Source: Dermanyssus gallinae (taxonomy: Eukaryota; Arthropoda; Arachnida; Mesostigmata; Dermanyssidae). From it: DNA of 64,000 bases. Location: positions 446,001-510,000 of the forward strand of contig QVRM01002457.1 of NCBI GenBank assembly GCA_003439945.1. Reading direction: 5' to 3'. Under the pieces are notes generated by a model. It made no database searches and was not told the origin of the DNA. It saw only the letters and a list, made by a program, of their open reading frames with translations. Position 1 is the stretch's first letter, and every line of letters starts with the position of its first letter. This document shows positions 36,290 to 53,890 of this stretch, in pieces. Made by a program: the position numbers and the translations under genes.

Positions 36290-36965
36290 AGCTCAAAGCA
36301 GCGGGCCGTGTTCTTCTCGGATGAGAAGATATTCATCCTGGACGCAAAAATCAACTGGCGAAAATACCGTTGGCTTGCCCATGATCCATGTAGGATGTGC
36401 CTATTGTGGACAGAACAAATGTCCAGCTTGTGTATACGTCTTGAGGGTGATGAAAGACACGTAATGGCATCACGTTTTTTTAAAATCAAAAAGACCAACT
36501 AGTGACGCAGGAAGTTTATTTGTATGTTTTGCAAACCATGTAGTGGAACATGTTCTGTGTTTAGTAATTCGCAATACGTTTTTCAGCAAGACGGTATACT
36601 TGCTTATATTAGTCGTTCAGTGCAAGGGTGACTAGAATTAAAAACATTTTTTAGACTATCCTTCTAGGATGTGCCTATTGTGCCTATTTGTATGTTTTGC
36701 AAACCATGTAGTAGAACTGAGAACATGTTCTGTGTCTAGTGATTCGCAATACGTTTTTCAGCAAGACGGTATACTTGCTCATATTAGTCGTTCAGTGCAA
36801 GGGTGGCTGGGAGAACATATGTATATGTTCGGGGATAAGATACTCGTGGCCGTCGAACGGTTCAGACTTAATTCTGGTGGATTACGACGTGTCAGTCGGT
36901 ACTGAGCAAGAGTCTAACAAAGCTCGACAGAACAACACAAATGTCACTCATTGCCTCCATTTAGT
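36290..36965 (+). pseudogene. Degraded Tc1/mariner-superfamily transposase
   Basis: VFFSDEKIFILDAKINW matches the first-Asp block of Tc1-type transposases (usually FSDEK.F.LD). FQQDGILAHISRSVQGWLGEH matches the second-Asp block. In the next frame WPSNGSDLILVDYDV matches the WPS.SPDL.P.D block, giving about 37 residues between the second and third acidic residues. That suits a DD37D-type element and differs from the mariner at 27.5 kb. At least two frameshifts and an internal duplication (36517-36631 repeated at 36685-36809) destroy the gene. No terminal inverted repeats were found. Confidence 0.78.
36517..36809. repeat. Direct duplication inside the dead transposase
   Basis: TATTTGTATGTTTTGCAAAC through GTTCAGTGCAAGGGTG occurs twice, 168 bp apart. 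The spacer includes AGAATTAAAAACATTTTTTAG, the SINE A tail word, and GGATGTGCCTATTGTG, which also occurs at about 36393. Confidence 0.95.
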
Positions 36966-37093
36966 AGGCATTTACAAATGCTGATAGGCAGGTGTTGGGA
37001 GATATCTGTTGGACTGATGTTCTTCTACTAGCTCGTGCTAGAAATGCATTCAAATGTTTGTTTTTATGTGGATACAGCATTTTAACCTTCGTA

Positions 37094-37096
<3 letters not shown>

Positions 37097-37147
<51 letters not shown>
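37097..37147. repeat. (TA)n microsatellite
   Basis: About 50 bp of TA, 40 bp to the left of SINE A copy 5. Confidence 0.93.
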
Positions 37148-37150
<3 letters not shown>

Positions 37151-37184
37151 TCGCAAACTTACTAAGATTCCGCCTAGAATTCTT

Positions 37185-37337
37185 GTGGCAGCATGGCAGC
37201 TGATTCTCAGCGATTTATAATCAATTCTCAATGAGCAGAACTCCCTCAACAAACATTCAGTCATCAATAGGGACTAAAGCGGCGACACCCGGTAGATAAC
37301 AACCGTGACTAGCTAATTACCTATACCAGGCCACCGC
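37185..37337 (-). repeat. tRNA-derived SINE, family A, copy 5 (diverged)
   Basis: TGGCAGCATGGC.GCTGA.TCTCAGCG, ATTCTCAATGAGCA and GCGGCGACACC..GTAGATAACAACC..GACTAG match the family in order on minus. The B box is mutated (GCTTTAGTCCC), so the copy is probably old. Confidence 0.7.
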
Positions 37338-37349
37338 GTGTCGTCGTCG

Positions 37350-37351
<2 letters not shown>

Positions 37352-37386
<35 letters not shown>

Positions 37387-37426
37387 TATATAGATATATA
37401 TATATATATATAAATAATAAAAATAA

Positions 37427-37496
<70 letters not shown>

Positions 37497-37498
37497 AT
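37352..37498. repeat. Compound (TA)n microsatellite
   Basis: Several TA blocks separated by AATAATAAAAATAAAAA. Confidence 0.95.
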
Positions 37499-37745
37499 TG
37501 TTTTTTGCTCAGAGTTCTCTTTTGCGGTCGAGTGTATATAAATATTAAGTAAGCTGCCAAAGGCTAGTGAGTTGCCGACAGTGTAACAAATGATACACTC
37601 ATTGAGCAAGTTTTCCTACAAAGGCGACAGCAACACTCGTCGCCACAATGATGGAAACCGTGCATTTTATGAATCTGCTATATGTAAACGGCACATGTGT
37701 ACATAAATATATACACGTACATTCCATTGTAGCATTAGTACTCAC

Positions 37746-37792
<47 letters not shown>

Positions 37793-37793
37793 G

Positions 37794-37820
<27 letters not shown>
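37746..37820. repeat. (TA)n microsatellite
   Basis: TA repeat with TATGTATA and TACATAGATA interruptions. Confidence 0.93.
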
Positions 37821-37824
<4 letters not shown>

Positions 37825-38921
37825 TTCTGATCGTGCATGTATGACTGCGCACGTGGAGTTATATGAGAGCGAGTAGTAGAAGGGGCAAAAACAGACGCGT
37901 GCTGTATGAATAGATAAGTGCAGCGCGAGCGTCGCGATCGTTTGGCAGAACCTTTGGTCTTCTAGCCTTCGCACAGCGAATAGTAGTGCATAGAATAGTA
38001 TAGGCATATATTGCCTATGCGCCGCCTATTGCCGAGTCGAGGCGGAAGAAAGTTGCCACGCGGCGCCATAGTGTCCAGCGTCTAGCTAAACTTTGCTGTG
38101 AAGCTCTTTCTTCCTTAGTAGTCTTTTTCCTCCGGGGGTGGCCGGGGAACGGGGGGGGGGGGTTCGCTCGCGTCTCGCGGTCTCGGTGCATGCGCAGTCC
38201 GTGCACAACGAACGGCGTTGAGCAGCCGTAGGAAGTGTTGCCTAAGCTAGAAAATCCCTTGACTTTTCCCGAATTACTTTCCCAAGGGGATTAACGACTC
38301 TTGTTGTTGTCGTTGTTGTTGTTATTGCTGCTGCTGCCGCTGCTGCAGAACCGGCAGTTCGCCGTGTCGCGCTATGCAGTCCGGCTACAAGTGACTTTTG
38401 TGTCACGGTCACCGAACCCGGCGCGTCAAGGTCTTCGTGGTATTCAGAATAGACCTTTCTACCCTGAAAAGATAGCCAAACACCCAGCCCACCTACGGAA
38501 GTTTCCCCTATATTTGCTCTACATTCTACAAGGATTCTGTTTTTCTTCAAGTTTTAAGAATTAAGCACACAGTACCGGCAACTCTGGGCGTCCGCTAGTT
38601 AAAGCTGAGATTAGAGCCACCTCACTTTTTGAACGGCGTCGGTGGGCTGTACCTTAATGTCTGTTGCGGTGGTAGTCGCTCTAATAGTAATGAATGAATA
38701 ATATATGATATACAAAAGTGATTATATATATATACCAATTTAACAATAAAAGCAGTTGTCTGTACGGAAAAATATAACTGTATAAATATTGTGTTTGTTT
38801 AGATGATGTAACGACGAAAATGTATATTGCTATTGACGCGCTTAAGTATCCCTCACGAACGGGATACCCAACTGCGTCGATGACTAGAATTGTGACTTAA
38901 TTTGCACACGATACCTAAACA
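37821..38921. other. Anonymous sequence
   Basis: A poly-G run at about 38151-38162 and a (GTT)n/(GCT)n run at about 38299-38346. No supported gene. Confidence 0.45.
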
Positions 38922-39098
38922 CTTTTTCGGGCTGACCCTCAGCTAACATTTAACGTCCACGGAACTACTTTCGCATTGCTTCGTAAGGCAGACCCCATAA
39001 ATACAAATGTGCAACACTGGGGCTCGAACCCGTGCACCTATGTATCTCTTCCGGTCACGAGGCCCACACGAAAGCACCGCGTCACCGGGCTCCATTGC
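38922..39098 (-). repeat. tRNA-derived SINE, family B, copy 3
   Basis: B box GGTTCGAGCCCC on minus and the full family body (GACGTTAAATGTTAGCTGAG, GGTCAGCCCG). The head is recognisable to about 39098. Confidence 0.82.
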
Positions 39099-39155
39099 GC
39101 ACAGTATCTGGGGTGCAAGTGTATGGAAAATATATGTCAAATAAATATATACAAG

Positions 39156-39193
<38 letters not shown>

Positions 39194-41065
39194 TTTCCTA
39201 AATATGCAAAAGGAACAGCAATTTTTTCCAGCCCCTACAGTATCATGGGCGGATTAGCTGTCATTTAACTAGAGCCGATCACGCATCTTACTGGCAGCCG
39301 TCCCTCGTTTCGTCTGCGATCTACGACTGCGCCGATGATGTGTATCATTACGCGAGTATACCCTTCTGTCAAGCATCAGCAACAACAACCACAACAACAA
39401 TGTATTTTGTTAGGAGATGTTGGCCCTTAGCTAAGATTTAGTGGCGCTAGCCTTATCATCTATGTAGGCGTCGTGTGTAGAAGCCCTGTGTGTATGCGCA
39501 ACAAGCCCGGCGTTTTGGTTGACTGGTCAAACTATTTCGAACTGCAGTGCCTCCTCAGGCAGTGAAGTTATCATAGGCGCCTTCCTCGATCATGCGACAA
39601 GATAGGTTAGTGGCTGATCAGTGGTTCGAAGAAAATCCCCCGCATTGGCCGCAAGGTTAGATAAAGCGGTGGAGCCGCTATCGACTAGGTCGCGTTGCCA
39701 ACGCTACGGGACAGCTTGAAACAAGGAGCGCGAGATCTCGTTGCTTTATCGATGTATGACGAGAACCTCAATGGCAGCCGACAATTACTGAACCCACGAA
39801 AAAAAAAAACGAATGGTCAATCTATACCCATATACCCCATATATAATTCTGAAACCCTATCAAATCTCTCACGCAACAACATGGCGAACATATGTATGTT
39901 CGCCCATGTATGTACCTTATTATTTTCGAGATCAAACTCGATATCCTACCATCTCTCCCATAGAACGGCAAAAGCGTATTCAAAAAGTATACCATTTCGG
40001 TCTATGGTATGGGTCCAGCACGTTATAGTTCACAATTGGCCAAACAAGTGTTCATTTGTCTGGTATTCGCACCACGCACATATGTGTAACATGCGAGGAG
40101 CGTGGCTTTCATTAAACATATTAGAAAGGTTGGTATATATAGGTTAGTGGCGTCAGTTCTTATTGTATCACCCTTGTCCTTTGATTCTGCTGTTGCTGTT
40201 TCTGCTATTACTATATTTGCCGCTATAATTGATATTTTATAAAGCACACTTTTTATAAAGTAATTCAGTCCTTACTTCCGTTTTATTGCCCAATCACGAT
40301 CGTATTCCATACATACGTCTTGTTCCAACTGCGGAACATATTTTCATGGCACGTAGATGAATCCCTTTCCTGACATCAAACCCTCACCAATGCGATGACA
40401 CTTACAGCAATAAAAAAATATGTTACCCACCAGCTTTTTTTTTCTACTTTGATTGCCGTGTCGTATGTCTTCATATCTCAATGTGCGTAACCGTTAATAG
40501 CGAGAGGCAATTAATAAAGGGCTCGCGTGTGTTGTGAAAGGTCTGTCGAACAACGTCCACACGCGAAAACTTGAGCCTAGCTGTACGCCGAACATTTAAC
40601 CATCTGTTCTCGAAAGGAAATGAGTAATTTATCGATAATTTCATTATTGCGCCAGTCTCACCCTCTCCCACCTGTTCTGTCTCACTTGATTGACATGAAC
40701 ACAAAACCTTGCCAAGTCCTGTACGGCAAGCGTGACCCAAGCAACCGATTTCGACTGAAATTGCTATTTTAAACTGCGCAAACTGAGAACAATTGTTGGC
40801 TGAAACATGCCAATAGAGTCACCTCGTTAGCGCAATATCTGCCACTACGAACATTTGAAGCCTTCATGCATTACACGCATTATTTCGCTGTTTTTCCGAT
40901 TTTTTGCATACGCTGGCCCTGCTGACGAAGGGAAGCAGCGTGCAGTCACCAACCTCAACTAGCTCAGAAACCGTAACGTCCTGCCGCTGCAAGTGCTACC
41001 CTATATTGGCCTTTCGTTATTGGGTTTGCGCGCTTGATCGTTTCTTTAAAGAGTTGCGCAAGTCT
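39099..41065. other. Anonymous sequence
   Basis: (TA)n at 39159-39188. The plus frame 39695-40147 (150 codons) has no known domain. A GGTTCGAAG string at about 39624 resembles part of a B box but lacks support. Confidence 0.45.
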
Positions 41066-41067
41066 TT

Positions 41068-41070
41068 TAT

Positions 41071-41144
<74 letters not shown>
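41068..41144. repeat. (TA)n microsatellite
   Basis: About 75 bp of uninterrupted TA. Confidence 0.96.
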
Positions 41145-45157
<4,013 letters not shown>

Positions 45158-45182
<25 letters not shown>

Positions 45183-45190
45183 CACACGTC
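45158..45190. repeat. (TA)n microsatellite
   Basis: Short TA tract ending in ACACACG. Confidence 0.9.
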
Positions 45191-45289
45191 CAGTACGAGC
45201 ACGGTATAACAAGAGGAATACTTAGGTTAAATCCCACCTAAGTGATTCTCCCTCACGAGCCTTAAAGAACGTTTTGCGTTTGTGCCGAA

Positions 45290-45470
45290 AAGGATCAGAA
45301 GGGCAGAGGTTGAGAGATTTCAGCTTGGTGTACAAGCTTTAAAGTCTAGCCACGGCCTTCTATTTAGAGGCTCGTGGGTTCCAATCCAAAGCCGGTAATT
45401 ACTAAATTGGTTTTCATATTTCAAATTTAATTTCTTAACGACAAGAAGGATAACGAAATTAACATTAGAT
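45290..45470 (+). repeat. Diverged tRNA-derived SINE related to family C
   Basis: The B-box-like GGGTTCCAATCC is followed by AAGCCGGTAATTACTAAATTGGTTTTCATATTTCAAATTTAA. This parallels GACCGGCCACTCTAAAATTGG..TTTGCATGG in family C. The A-box region is poorly conserved. An old copy, or a sister family. Confidence 0.5.
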
Positions 45471-45689
45471 CAGAGCGTCTACATTCATTAGTTCAAGCGA
45501 CACGTTTTGCTCCGATCCGACCAAGCTAAAGGTTTACTAGAAGAATGCTGTCTCCACTCTTTTTGCGTTGCCCTCCCCCCTCCTTTCCCTGTGGTCATAG
45601 AAATTAAGATAAACCTTGTCTCCCTATCATCTTTTGAACTAGATGATTTGTCTTAGAAGAAAATGATGGATAAATGCAAACCAATTGGT

Positions 45690-45775
45690 GTTCTTCTACG
45701 TTCCGTAAAATGGTTGCGAATGGTGGTTACTGGAGCAATACGACAACTTTACTATATGAAGAGGTTCGAATCTTG
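45690..45775 (+). repeat. Weak tRNA-like segment
   Basis: ATGGTGGTTACTGGAGCA (A-box-like) and AGGTTCGAATCTTGG (B-box-like), about 55 bp apart. No second copy in this window and no tRNA cloverleaf, so a SINE head or a decayed tRNA are both possible. Confidence 0.3.
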
Positions 45776-46111
45776 GGCGGAAGGTATAGTTTTAGTGAAA
45801 TTGGGCTTTTGTTGCGCTTTTAACAGGGCATAGTTTAGGCACAAAATTAGGCATTATCAAATAACGTTATGTTCGACTAGTTGCACACTGCATATGTGCA
45901 CGGAAGCAAGAAAAAATAACTTCTAGGCAAGGACAATTATGTTCTTATATATATAAAATATATGCACATATAATTTCAACATCATATAAAGTTCACCTAT
46001 GCAGTTCTATTGGATCAACGAATGTCAAGGTTTAGGGCATTTCCATCTAGTACAATAGGTAAATAGACATGTGGGTTTATACCAGAGCTACTTCGATAAT
46101 GGTTAAATAGT

Positions 46112-46115
<4 letters not shown>

Positions 46116-46156
<41 letters not shown>
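46116..46156. repeat. (TA)n microsatellite
   Basis: About 40 bp of TA. Confidence 0.92.
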
Positions 46157-47222
46157 AAGCATACACAAGCAAATCTGTGACTTTTGACCGGTAGGCATTT
46201 CGATTTACAAAGCCTCATTTCTCGAATGTATACTGCGATGTGGGGGAAAAAGCCGTTTTGTCCTCACTCTGCTCGGCGCAGCTACAAGCCACAAGTATTT
46301 TGTTTAAAGGAGTTAAAACTTCCTGCAAATCGCCACGGCAATTCACGATCAAATAATGACTGAGACTAAACTCGAACCACCACGATCCATTGACGCAATC
46401 CGTAACGCACACTCGCAGTGTCAAATCGACAAATATAGTGAATGAAGCACCCTGCTTCCCTTTCTGCCTCTCTCTCTCGATAATCATGGGTTGTCTTGCA
46501 CTATGCCTCTTTCGAAACATCTGCACATTCCTTGTCTGTTTTTTTTTCTTTAGTATCGCCAGTCATAATGCTCCACTCCAGGCATTCACCGTACATACAC
46601 CAGGCACAGTGAAAGCTACGTAAAGAACGGCCGCGCTTAGATTTGAGTCTGCATCCTTACGACTTTACCTTTGGCACTACACCGCGTTCTCGCAATTTTT
46701 ACATGAATGGTACTTCAATTCTGTTCAATGTTTATCCTGAGACGCGGGCAGCTAAGTCGTTTTGTGCCTACAGAACACGGACTATCCTGCCTTGTGTTTT
46801 GAGAATCGATTGGTATCCGAATACGTCACGCTTCATTAAGCCCACCACCACCACCTGCATCAGACCGTTTAACGATCCGGGCTAAATATTTACCGACAAA
46901 GTTCTGCTATAGAGTTGTCAACTGCTGCTTATGCATTAAATACTATTACTAGGGTCATCATCACCACTCTGTGCGCTTGTCCGATAGCTGGCTCACTTTC
47001 AGTCGAGAACTAGCTGGCACTAGCTTTAGGTTGTGAGTAGGTTCGAGGACACGAATGAACGCGGTGCAGATTTTAAACAACGCTCTATCGCTGTGTAAAA
47101 CGTACCCCTAAACTTCATTGATTTATATGACGTTCTCGTCTTCCGCATGCTGTTCCAGCTGCTACCACCAGCCCAGTACTCTTGACTTGAGCACTACTAA
47201 TTTACCCCCGGTATATAATGTG
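46157..47222. other. Anonymous sequence
   Basis: Short frames without known domains (for example plus 46643-46885). Confidence 0.45.
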
Positions 47223-48770
<1,548 letters not shown>

Positions 48771-48968
48771 ATTTTTTTTTAGATTTTCCGTAAGACTATT
48801 GCCCGTGTACGTTTTTTTTTCATGTCATGGCTAATTTTAATTCACTCCGGCGTTTACCTTGCCTAAATTGGAAACCATGCAAACCAATTTAAGAGTGGCA
48901 GGTCTGGGTCTCGAACCCAGTCCTCCCGAATGCAAGGCAAAGGCTTTGCCACTAAGCCATCTTGCTCG
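48771..48968 (-). repeat. tRNA-derived SINE, family C, copy 3
   Basis: Nearly identical to the copies at 31033 and 32112. On minus: GAGCAAGATGGCTTAGTGG, B box GGTTCGAGACCC, body and poly-A tail (T run at 48771-48780 on plus). GTACTAC at 48763-48769 and at 48969-48975 is a 7-bp candidate target-site duplication. Confidence 0.92.
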
Positions 48969-49204
48969 GTACTACCACATACATTATCACTAGATGATTT
49001 AAAGACTCTTTTTCTCTACTACCGCTGTCATTGGGCAAATATGCCAGTGATGCACCAATTTTGCGTCAGGTAGAGGGCGAGAAATACGGATACGCACACA
49101 TCAAATGGTTATAATTTTTTGGCGGTTGTAACCGATGTCTCGCGTACGAACGAAAATCTTCATCTTTCATAGCCTTGGGTCACCATACTTACTGAGCGTC
49201 ACTG

Positions 49205-49207
<3 letters not shown>

Positions 49208-49236
<29 letters not shown>
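49208..49236. repeat. (TA)n microsatellite
   Basis: Short TA tract just upstream of the LINE fragment. Confidence 0.9.
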
Positions 49237-49249
49237 TCCTCCTGCTCAG

Positions 49250-50275
49250 GTGATCTTACTCAGCCACACGCCTGACTCGTATTCTGAGGGGTATCGACTT
49301 TACTGACCAAATGGACGAGCTACGATGCTTCAATGATCTTACACCCGATACTATAACCAACCTCAGCATCGAATCGGACGATACAGCCAAACGACAGATT
49401 TTCTTGCCAATAGCCAAGGGGGCATGGCTTACCAGACCAAGCAGTATTAGCACTCCCTGCTATAGTTGCGCAGACCCACCTATCAGGCTGGGTCTGCAAG
49501 CTCCTTGACCAAGCCGGCCAGTTTAAATTCACTTCTATGCCAGACAAAGTCACGAGCAGTTTGTTTGAGGTTCTTAGAACTTGTGAATGGTCGGCCCTGC
49601 TAGCCGATCAACATGCTCGTTTAATTACTCTACTAGGGCTCCGCTTCGGGCAAGCGATTGGCTACCCGCCCTACCCAGTGCACCATTATATTTCTTAATG
49701 GATGATGCCACTACAAGAATATGTGTTGGCCTCCGACTCGGTACGTCGCTCGTCTACCCTCACATATGCCGATGCAGGGAGCCGCTGGGCACTAGAGCAC
49801 CACGCTCTATCCTGCGGCCTCAGTGGAGGTCGTCGGCCACGTCACGCGGCGTGATGACACAATTCATGATACAATAGCAAGGGCCCTAAAGACGGCAGGC
49901 TACCCAAGCACGTTGGAACCAACTGGACTAGCTAGGAACGACGGCAAGCGTCCCGATGGGATGACTATCATCCCCTTTGAGCAAGCCCGGACCCTCGTAC
50001 AGGACGCCACCGTAACCGACTCACTTTCTCCCTCAATGGTCGGTTTCGGTTCACTTCGAGCTGGTCATGCCGCGACCGTAGCAGAAATCAACAAGATGAA
50101 CAAATACAAACTGACAAGAGCCCATAACTTAAGCCCAGTGGCCTTCGAGACCTTGGGATCACCGGGCACTCTGACTGAGAGACGACTTAGTAAATTGGGT
50201 GAACGTTTAAAGATAACTACTGGGGACAAGAGAGCCGCACAATTCCTACGCCAGAGATTTTTTATTGACGTCTAG
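49250..50275 (+). pseudogene. RLE-type LINE fragment: endonuclease domain and C-terminus
   Basis: C-terminal third of the ORF of the family also seen at 7.39 and 10.35 kb. In order: ASDWLPALPS, MDDATTRIC..LRLG, CRC (start of the metal cluster, about 49765), then in the +1 frame LEHHALSCGLSGGRRPRH, then in a third frame IARALKTAGYPSTLEP..DGKRPDG and DATVTD. Next comes a conserved tail (MVGFGSLRAGHAA, VAFETLGSPG) ending ITTGDKRAAQFLRQRF..DV and a TAG stop. The C-C-H-C, RH and RPD..D signature is that of the R2-superclade restriction-like endonuclease, which nicks target DNA for reverse transcription (known). Two frameshifts (about 49775 and 49845) make it inactive. No RT region is present, so it is 5'-truncated. 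AATAAA follows at about 50343. Confidence 0.85.
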
Positions 50276-52760
50276 CGAGACGACGTCTCAATTTTGGGAT
50301 CGCGTGCCGAATGGTGCAGACCAATGGGCTGTTCTAGACTGAAAATAAACAAGTTCACTTACACCAGATTGTAGTATAAAGTAGTGAATAAATCAAGTAC
50401 GGTAAAAAGAGTAATAGGAAAAAAATAGAATTACCTTAGTTACCTCCGCACGTTGGTGTGACAAACTGAACTTTTTCCTTCAATGCTACAACCCATTCTT
50501 GACTTCGGAATATGCTTTGGAATATAATAAAGACGGTTATAAATCGTCTAAAATAGAAATCTTCAATCATTTAATAATGTTCTACAATCGCTCACACTCT
50601 ACAGTTTTCCTATAGAAGGAATAATTCAACTAGCAATAACAAAAACAATCTTAGCAAGCATTACGCAATCTCACAAACGTCTCCATCTTCAGCGATCGGG
50701 TCATGGAGCTCCTCTTCAAGCACACATACGATTGCGCAAGCCTTTACAAGTGTTTTTTTCTAAATTTGCGATTTTTGAACGAACATACTCTAAGTGGTGG
50801 TGGTTATTCTGTTATGCGATGCTACTCATTCCGGTCGCAAAGACCAAGTTTCAAGTGCTGCTATTTTAAGATGAGGACCGTCATTTTTAGGTTCCCTTCA
50901 GCTTATGGAGTGGACGCACACAAAATGCGTTATTTGACTTACTTTGTAATCTGGTGCTGGAACATCCCTACGACAATAAGATACTCAGAACTATCATCGC
51001 CGAACAGCTACCAAATCTGCTCACAATGTGTCACTGTCTACTAGAAACACAGCTCCTCGACGAGCGAGGAGCTGAGCTTACGATTCATGATCCATCGTTT
51101 TAGTTTAGAACTGCAGCCGTTTTCTCGAAACGAAAGAATATTATTCAACTCTCTGCTTGCTCTTAGAGCACGGTCCTCTTCATACTCCTAGTTTGTAAGG
51201 GCAGGGTTGACAATGGATCAAGGCGGTAGTCTTACCTATTCAGCTGCATTCTCACAGTGACTCTTTGACAAAATAGGTCTGATTGAACAACAGACCTTTG
51301 TATGTACCCACTGCGTCTGTTTCAATAATGGAAACCTCGGCTGTTATATATATATATATACGTGCTGGTAATAAGTGCAAAAGTATTTGTTCGCGGTCTT
51401 AACGAAATCACTCAAGAAAAACATGTCTTCGACGAAGACTTGTTAGTAAACCCGACGGCATCATGTAACAAGAGAGAGAGAACGCAACCGGAAGCTTTCG
51501 TACAAGCGGCTTGAATGCCGCTGAGAGCAAGTGGATACCGCTGAGAGACGTGGAGGGAAAGCGCTTCTTAGAGCCCAAGCGCTTCCACTGCGGTCTACCT
51601 GCACGTAGCTGCATAGCAAACTTGAGATACTACACTTGTATATACATGTCTGTCTGTATACAGTGTACTTATTCGTACGTGCTTGTTGTCTTTGGTCCGG
51701 CTCAGAGACCACGTTTCGCCCGCAGCGTCGTCTTTTCGATACTGTGCAGAAGAAGAACAACAACAGGTGTCTCCTTTATCTGGATGTATTTGCACTAGTT
51801 TCATGTCTATCCGATGATATGTTCTGCCACAGCGGCGACGACAATATCGACGACAACGTCAATACTTAGCGGGCCGGTCGGTTTGCGTAAGGTTAGTAGT
51901 TTTATTCGAATACGAATTCGACATTTTGGTGTTCGGGCACACGGAGTATGCGATATGGCCTAGTAGTGTAGTGTGCTTGCCCACAGCACGAACCGAGAGC
52001 TATCGAACCGGATGTTAGTGGCCGCAGAGTGCTGTTTATGCCGGCGATGAAAACAACAGTTGACGAAGCCCCAAAACCGCACAGTGGCAATGGAAATATG
52101 GCGTCAGTAATCTACTACGCTAAAGCAACAGCACTAAGAGTGCTAGCGACGACGGAAAACACAGCAATCTTTGTAACATTTGCATCGGAAACAAACAACA
52201 ACTCTCGGCGATAGTAGTTTATATGTAATAATTGGAACAAACGAGATCCGCCGTAAAGTACATTCGTTACTCGCTGATTGGCAGGCCATAATTTGCAACA
52301 TTCACAACTCTTCTTCTTCTTGCGCTGTATAATGCAACGAGTTCTACCACGATGACGAAAATGGTGAACTGGAAAGTGCTTAGTACAAAATACAAATGTT
52401 AACTGCTGCATACTTGGCATGGTCAATTCATTTTCTGTTTCTTGTTCACTCAAAAAGTTATCAACGCTCTTATAGTTCTGCACGTTGCCGGCGAGCAAAA
52501 GACTCTAACGACTTCACTTTCCATTTCGAATATATTCTGAAAATGACTGAAATGCGGTTTCTCAAACTGTTGTTTTGTTTTTTGCAACGTTGCATCTGAG
52601 ATAGCGACCGATCTTTACCATACAAAGAAGAAATAAAACGGCTGGAAATAGATCAGCACATAATTCATACACGGTAGCAATGTTACAAGACACATAGTGA
52701 ACGGCATCGTTTTGATAGTACATCAACCTCCAAACGTGTTTCAAGTCACTAAGTGCGATG
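50276..52760. other. Anonymous sequence
   Basis: Includes the LINE 3' UTR to about 50400. The plus frame 50703-51044 (113 codons) is unrecognised. Short (TA)n at 51344-51360. Confidence 0.4.
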
Positions 52761-52763
52761 CAT

Positions 52764-52766
52764 ATA

Positions 52767-52824
<58 letters not shown>

Positions 52825-52828
52825 TATA

Positions 52829-52859
<31 letters not shown>

Positions 52860-52907
52860 CTATATATATATCTATATATTACATCTCTATATATATATAT
52901 ATGTATA

Positions 52908-52945
<38 letters not shown>
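52764..52945. repeat. Compound (TA)n microsatellite, 180 bp
   Basis: The longest TA-rich block in the window, with TATGTATA, TACATATA, TATCTATA and TTACATCTC interruptions. Confidence 0.95.
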
Positions 52946-52949
<4 letters not shown>

Positions 52950-53139
52950 CCTATGACAGGAAATTGTCTCGTTTACGTTACGCAGTCTCGTTACAGCCGT
53001 TGTAATGGCATAATAGGCAAGAACGTAGCGGCACATTGTGTTGGAGGCTCGGCGCTATTTGGAAGGTCGTCGCTTCTGCAATTAGTAATTAGGTAATTTA
53101 AACTTTAGCCAATCTACAAAAACAGCCCTGCCTAGAAGC

Positions 53140-53826
53140 AGCTATTTTAATAATCCGACCAGTGCAGTGCAGTTTGTAGAGACCTTTTGCTATCTCGGGG
53201 TAATTTTCTCGTCTCGAGGTACAACTTTTTCACAGCATGTAACTGAGCCTTGTAGAGAAGCGCTTATCGCGGCAACGGGTATCAGAAACCCATCCGGCAT
53301 CCGTAGCTGCTTACGGAATTCAAGTGACTTGGAAACATCTTAGCACTTCGCAGTTATGGCAGTTGGATAGGGTGAAGCCAGCCTTCTTAAATCGAGTACT
53401 TGGCCTTCCGTCAAATTCGCGCAACAGATTAGTGTACATGCTCGCGGGTGCAGTATCATTTATTGATAAACTCGTAGACCGCTTTAATTTGCCGCAGACA
53501 GTCGCTCTGGAAACGTTTCTGCATGAGTATTCTCAAAAAGTGTCTCTAATTCCCAGAGAGTTTTATCTATCACCAGCTATGACTAACCAGGCCTGGAAGG
53601 ACTCTCTCCGGCCATGTCGTCACCTCACTACTACAGTGTTCGCTACAGTGTTCACGGATTTCATCATCTACTATGCCGGTCTGCTGGCATTCATGAACCC
53701 AAGGAGGACTGCAGATGCCGTCGTTGTGGCGGCCCATGTCCCCTCTACCACCTGCCTGATTGTACGGAATCCGTGTCGCTTTCTCAGCTTCAGCGAGAAT
53801 GCTCATAATTCATTTTACCATGTTTG
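53140..53826 (+). pseudogene. C-terminal fragment of a second LINE type
   Basis: Starts in frame 1 with FVETFCYLGVIFSSRGTTFSQHV, the post-active-site FxYLGVxFS block of non-LTR RTs. It continues, after a shift at about 53300, in the frame YGIQVTWKHLSTSQLWQLDRVKPAFLNRVLGL and SRNRLVYMLAG, the RT thumb and connector. After another shift near 53640 the frame reads VHGFHHLLC..EDCRCRRCGGPCPLYH..DC, a cysteine/histidine-rich C-terminal motif common in such elements. This differs from the RLE family. Everything upstream is missing and the 3' end runs into a (TA)n tract. It may be the same type as the RT remnant at 3955-4395 (inference). Confidence 0.8.

Positions 53827-53888
<62 letters not shown>
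53827..53888. repeat. (TA)n microsatellite at the LINE 3' side
   Basis: About 60 bp of pure TA directly following the LINE fragment; AATAAA occurs 100 bp downstream (about 53992). Confidence 0.96.
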
Positions 53889-53890
<2 letters not shown>

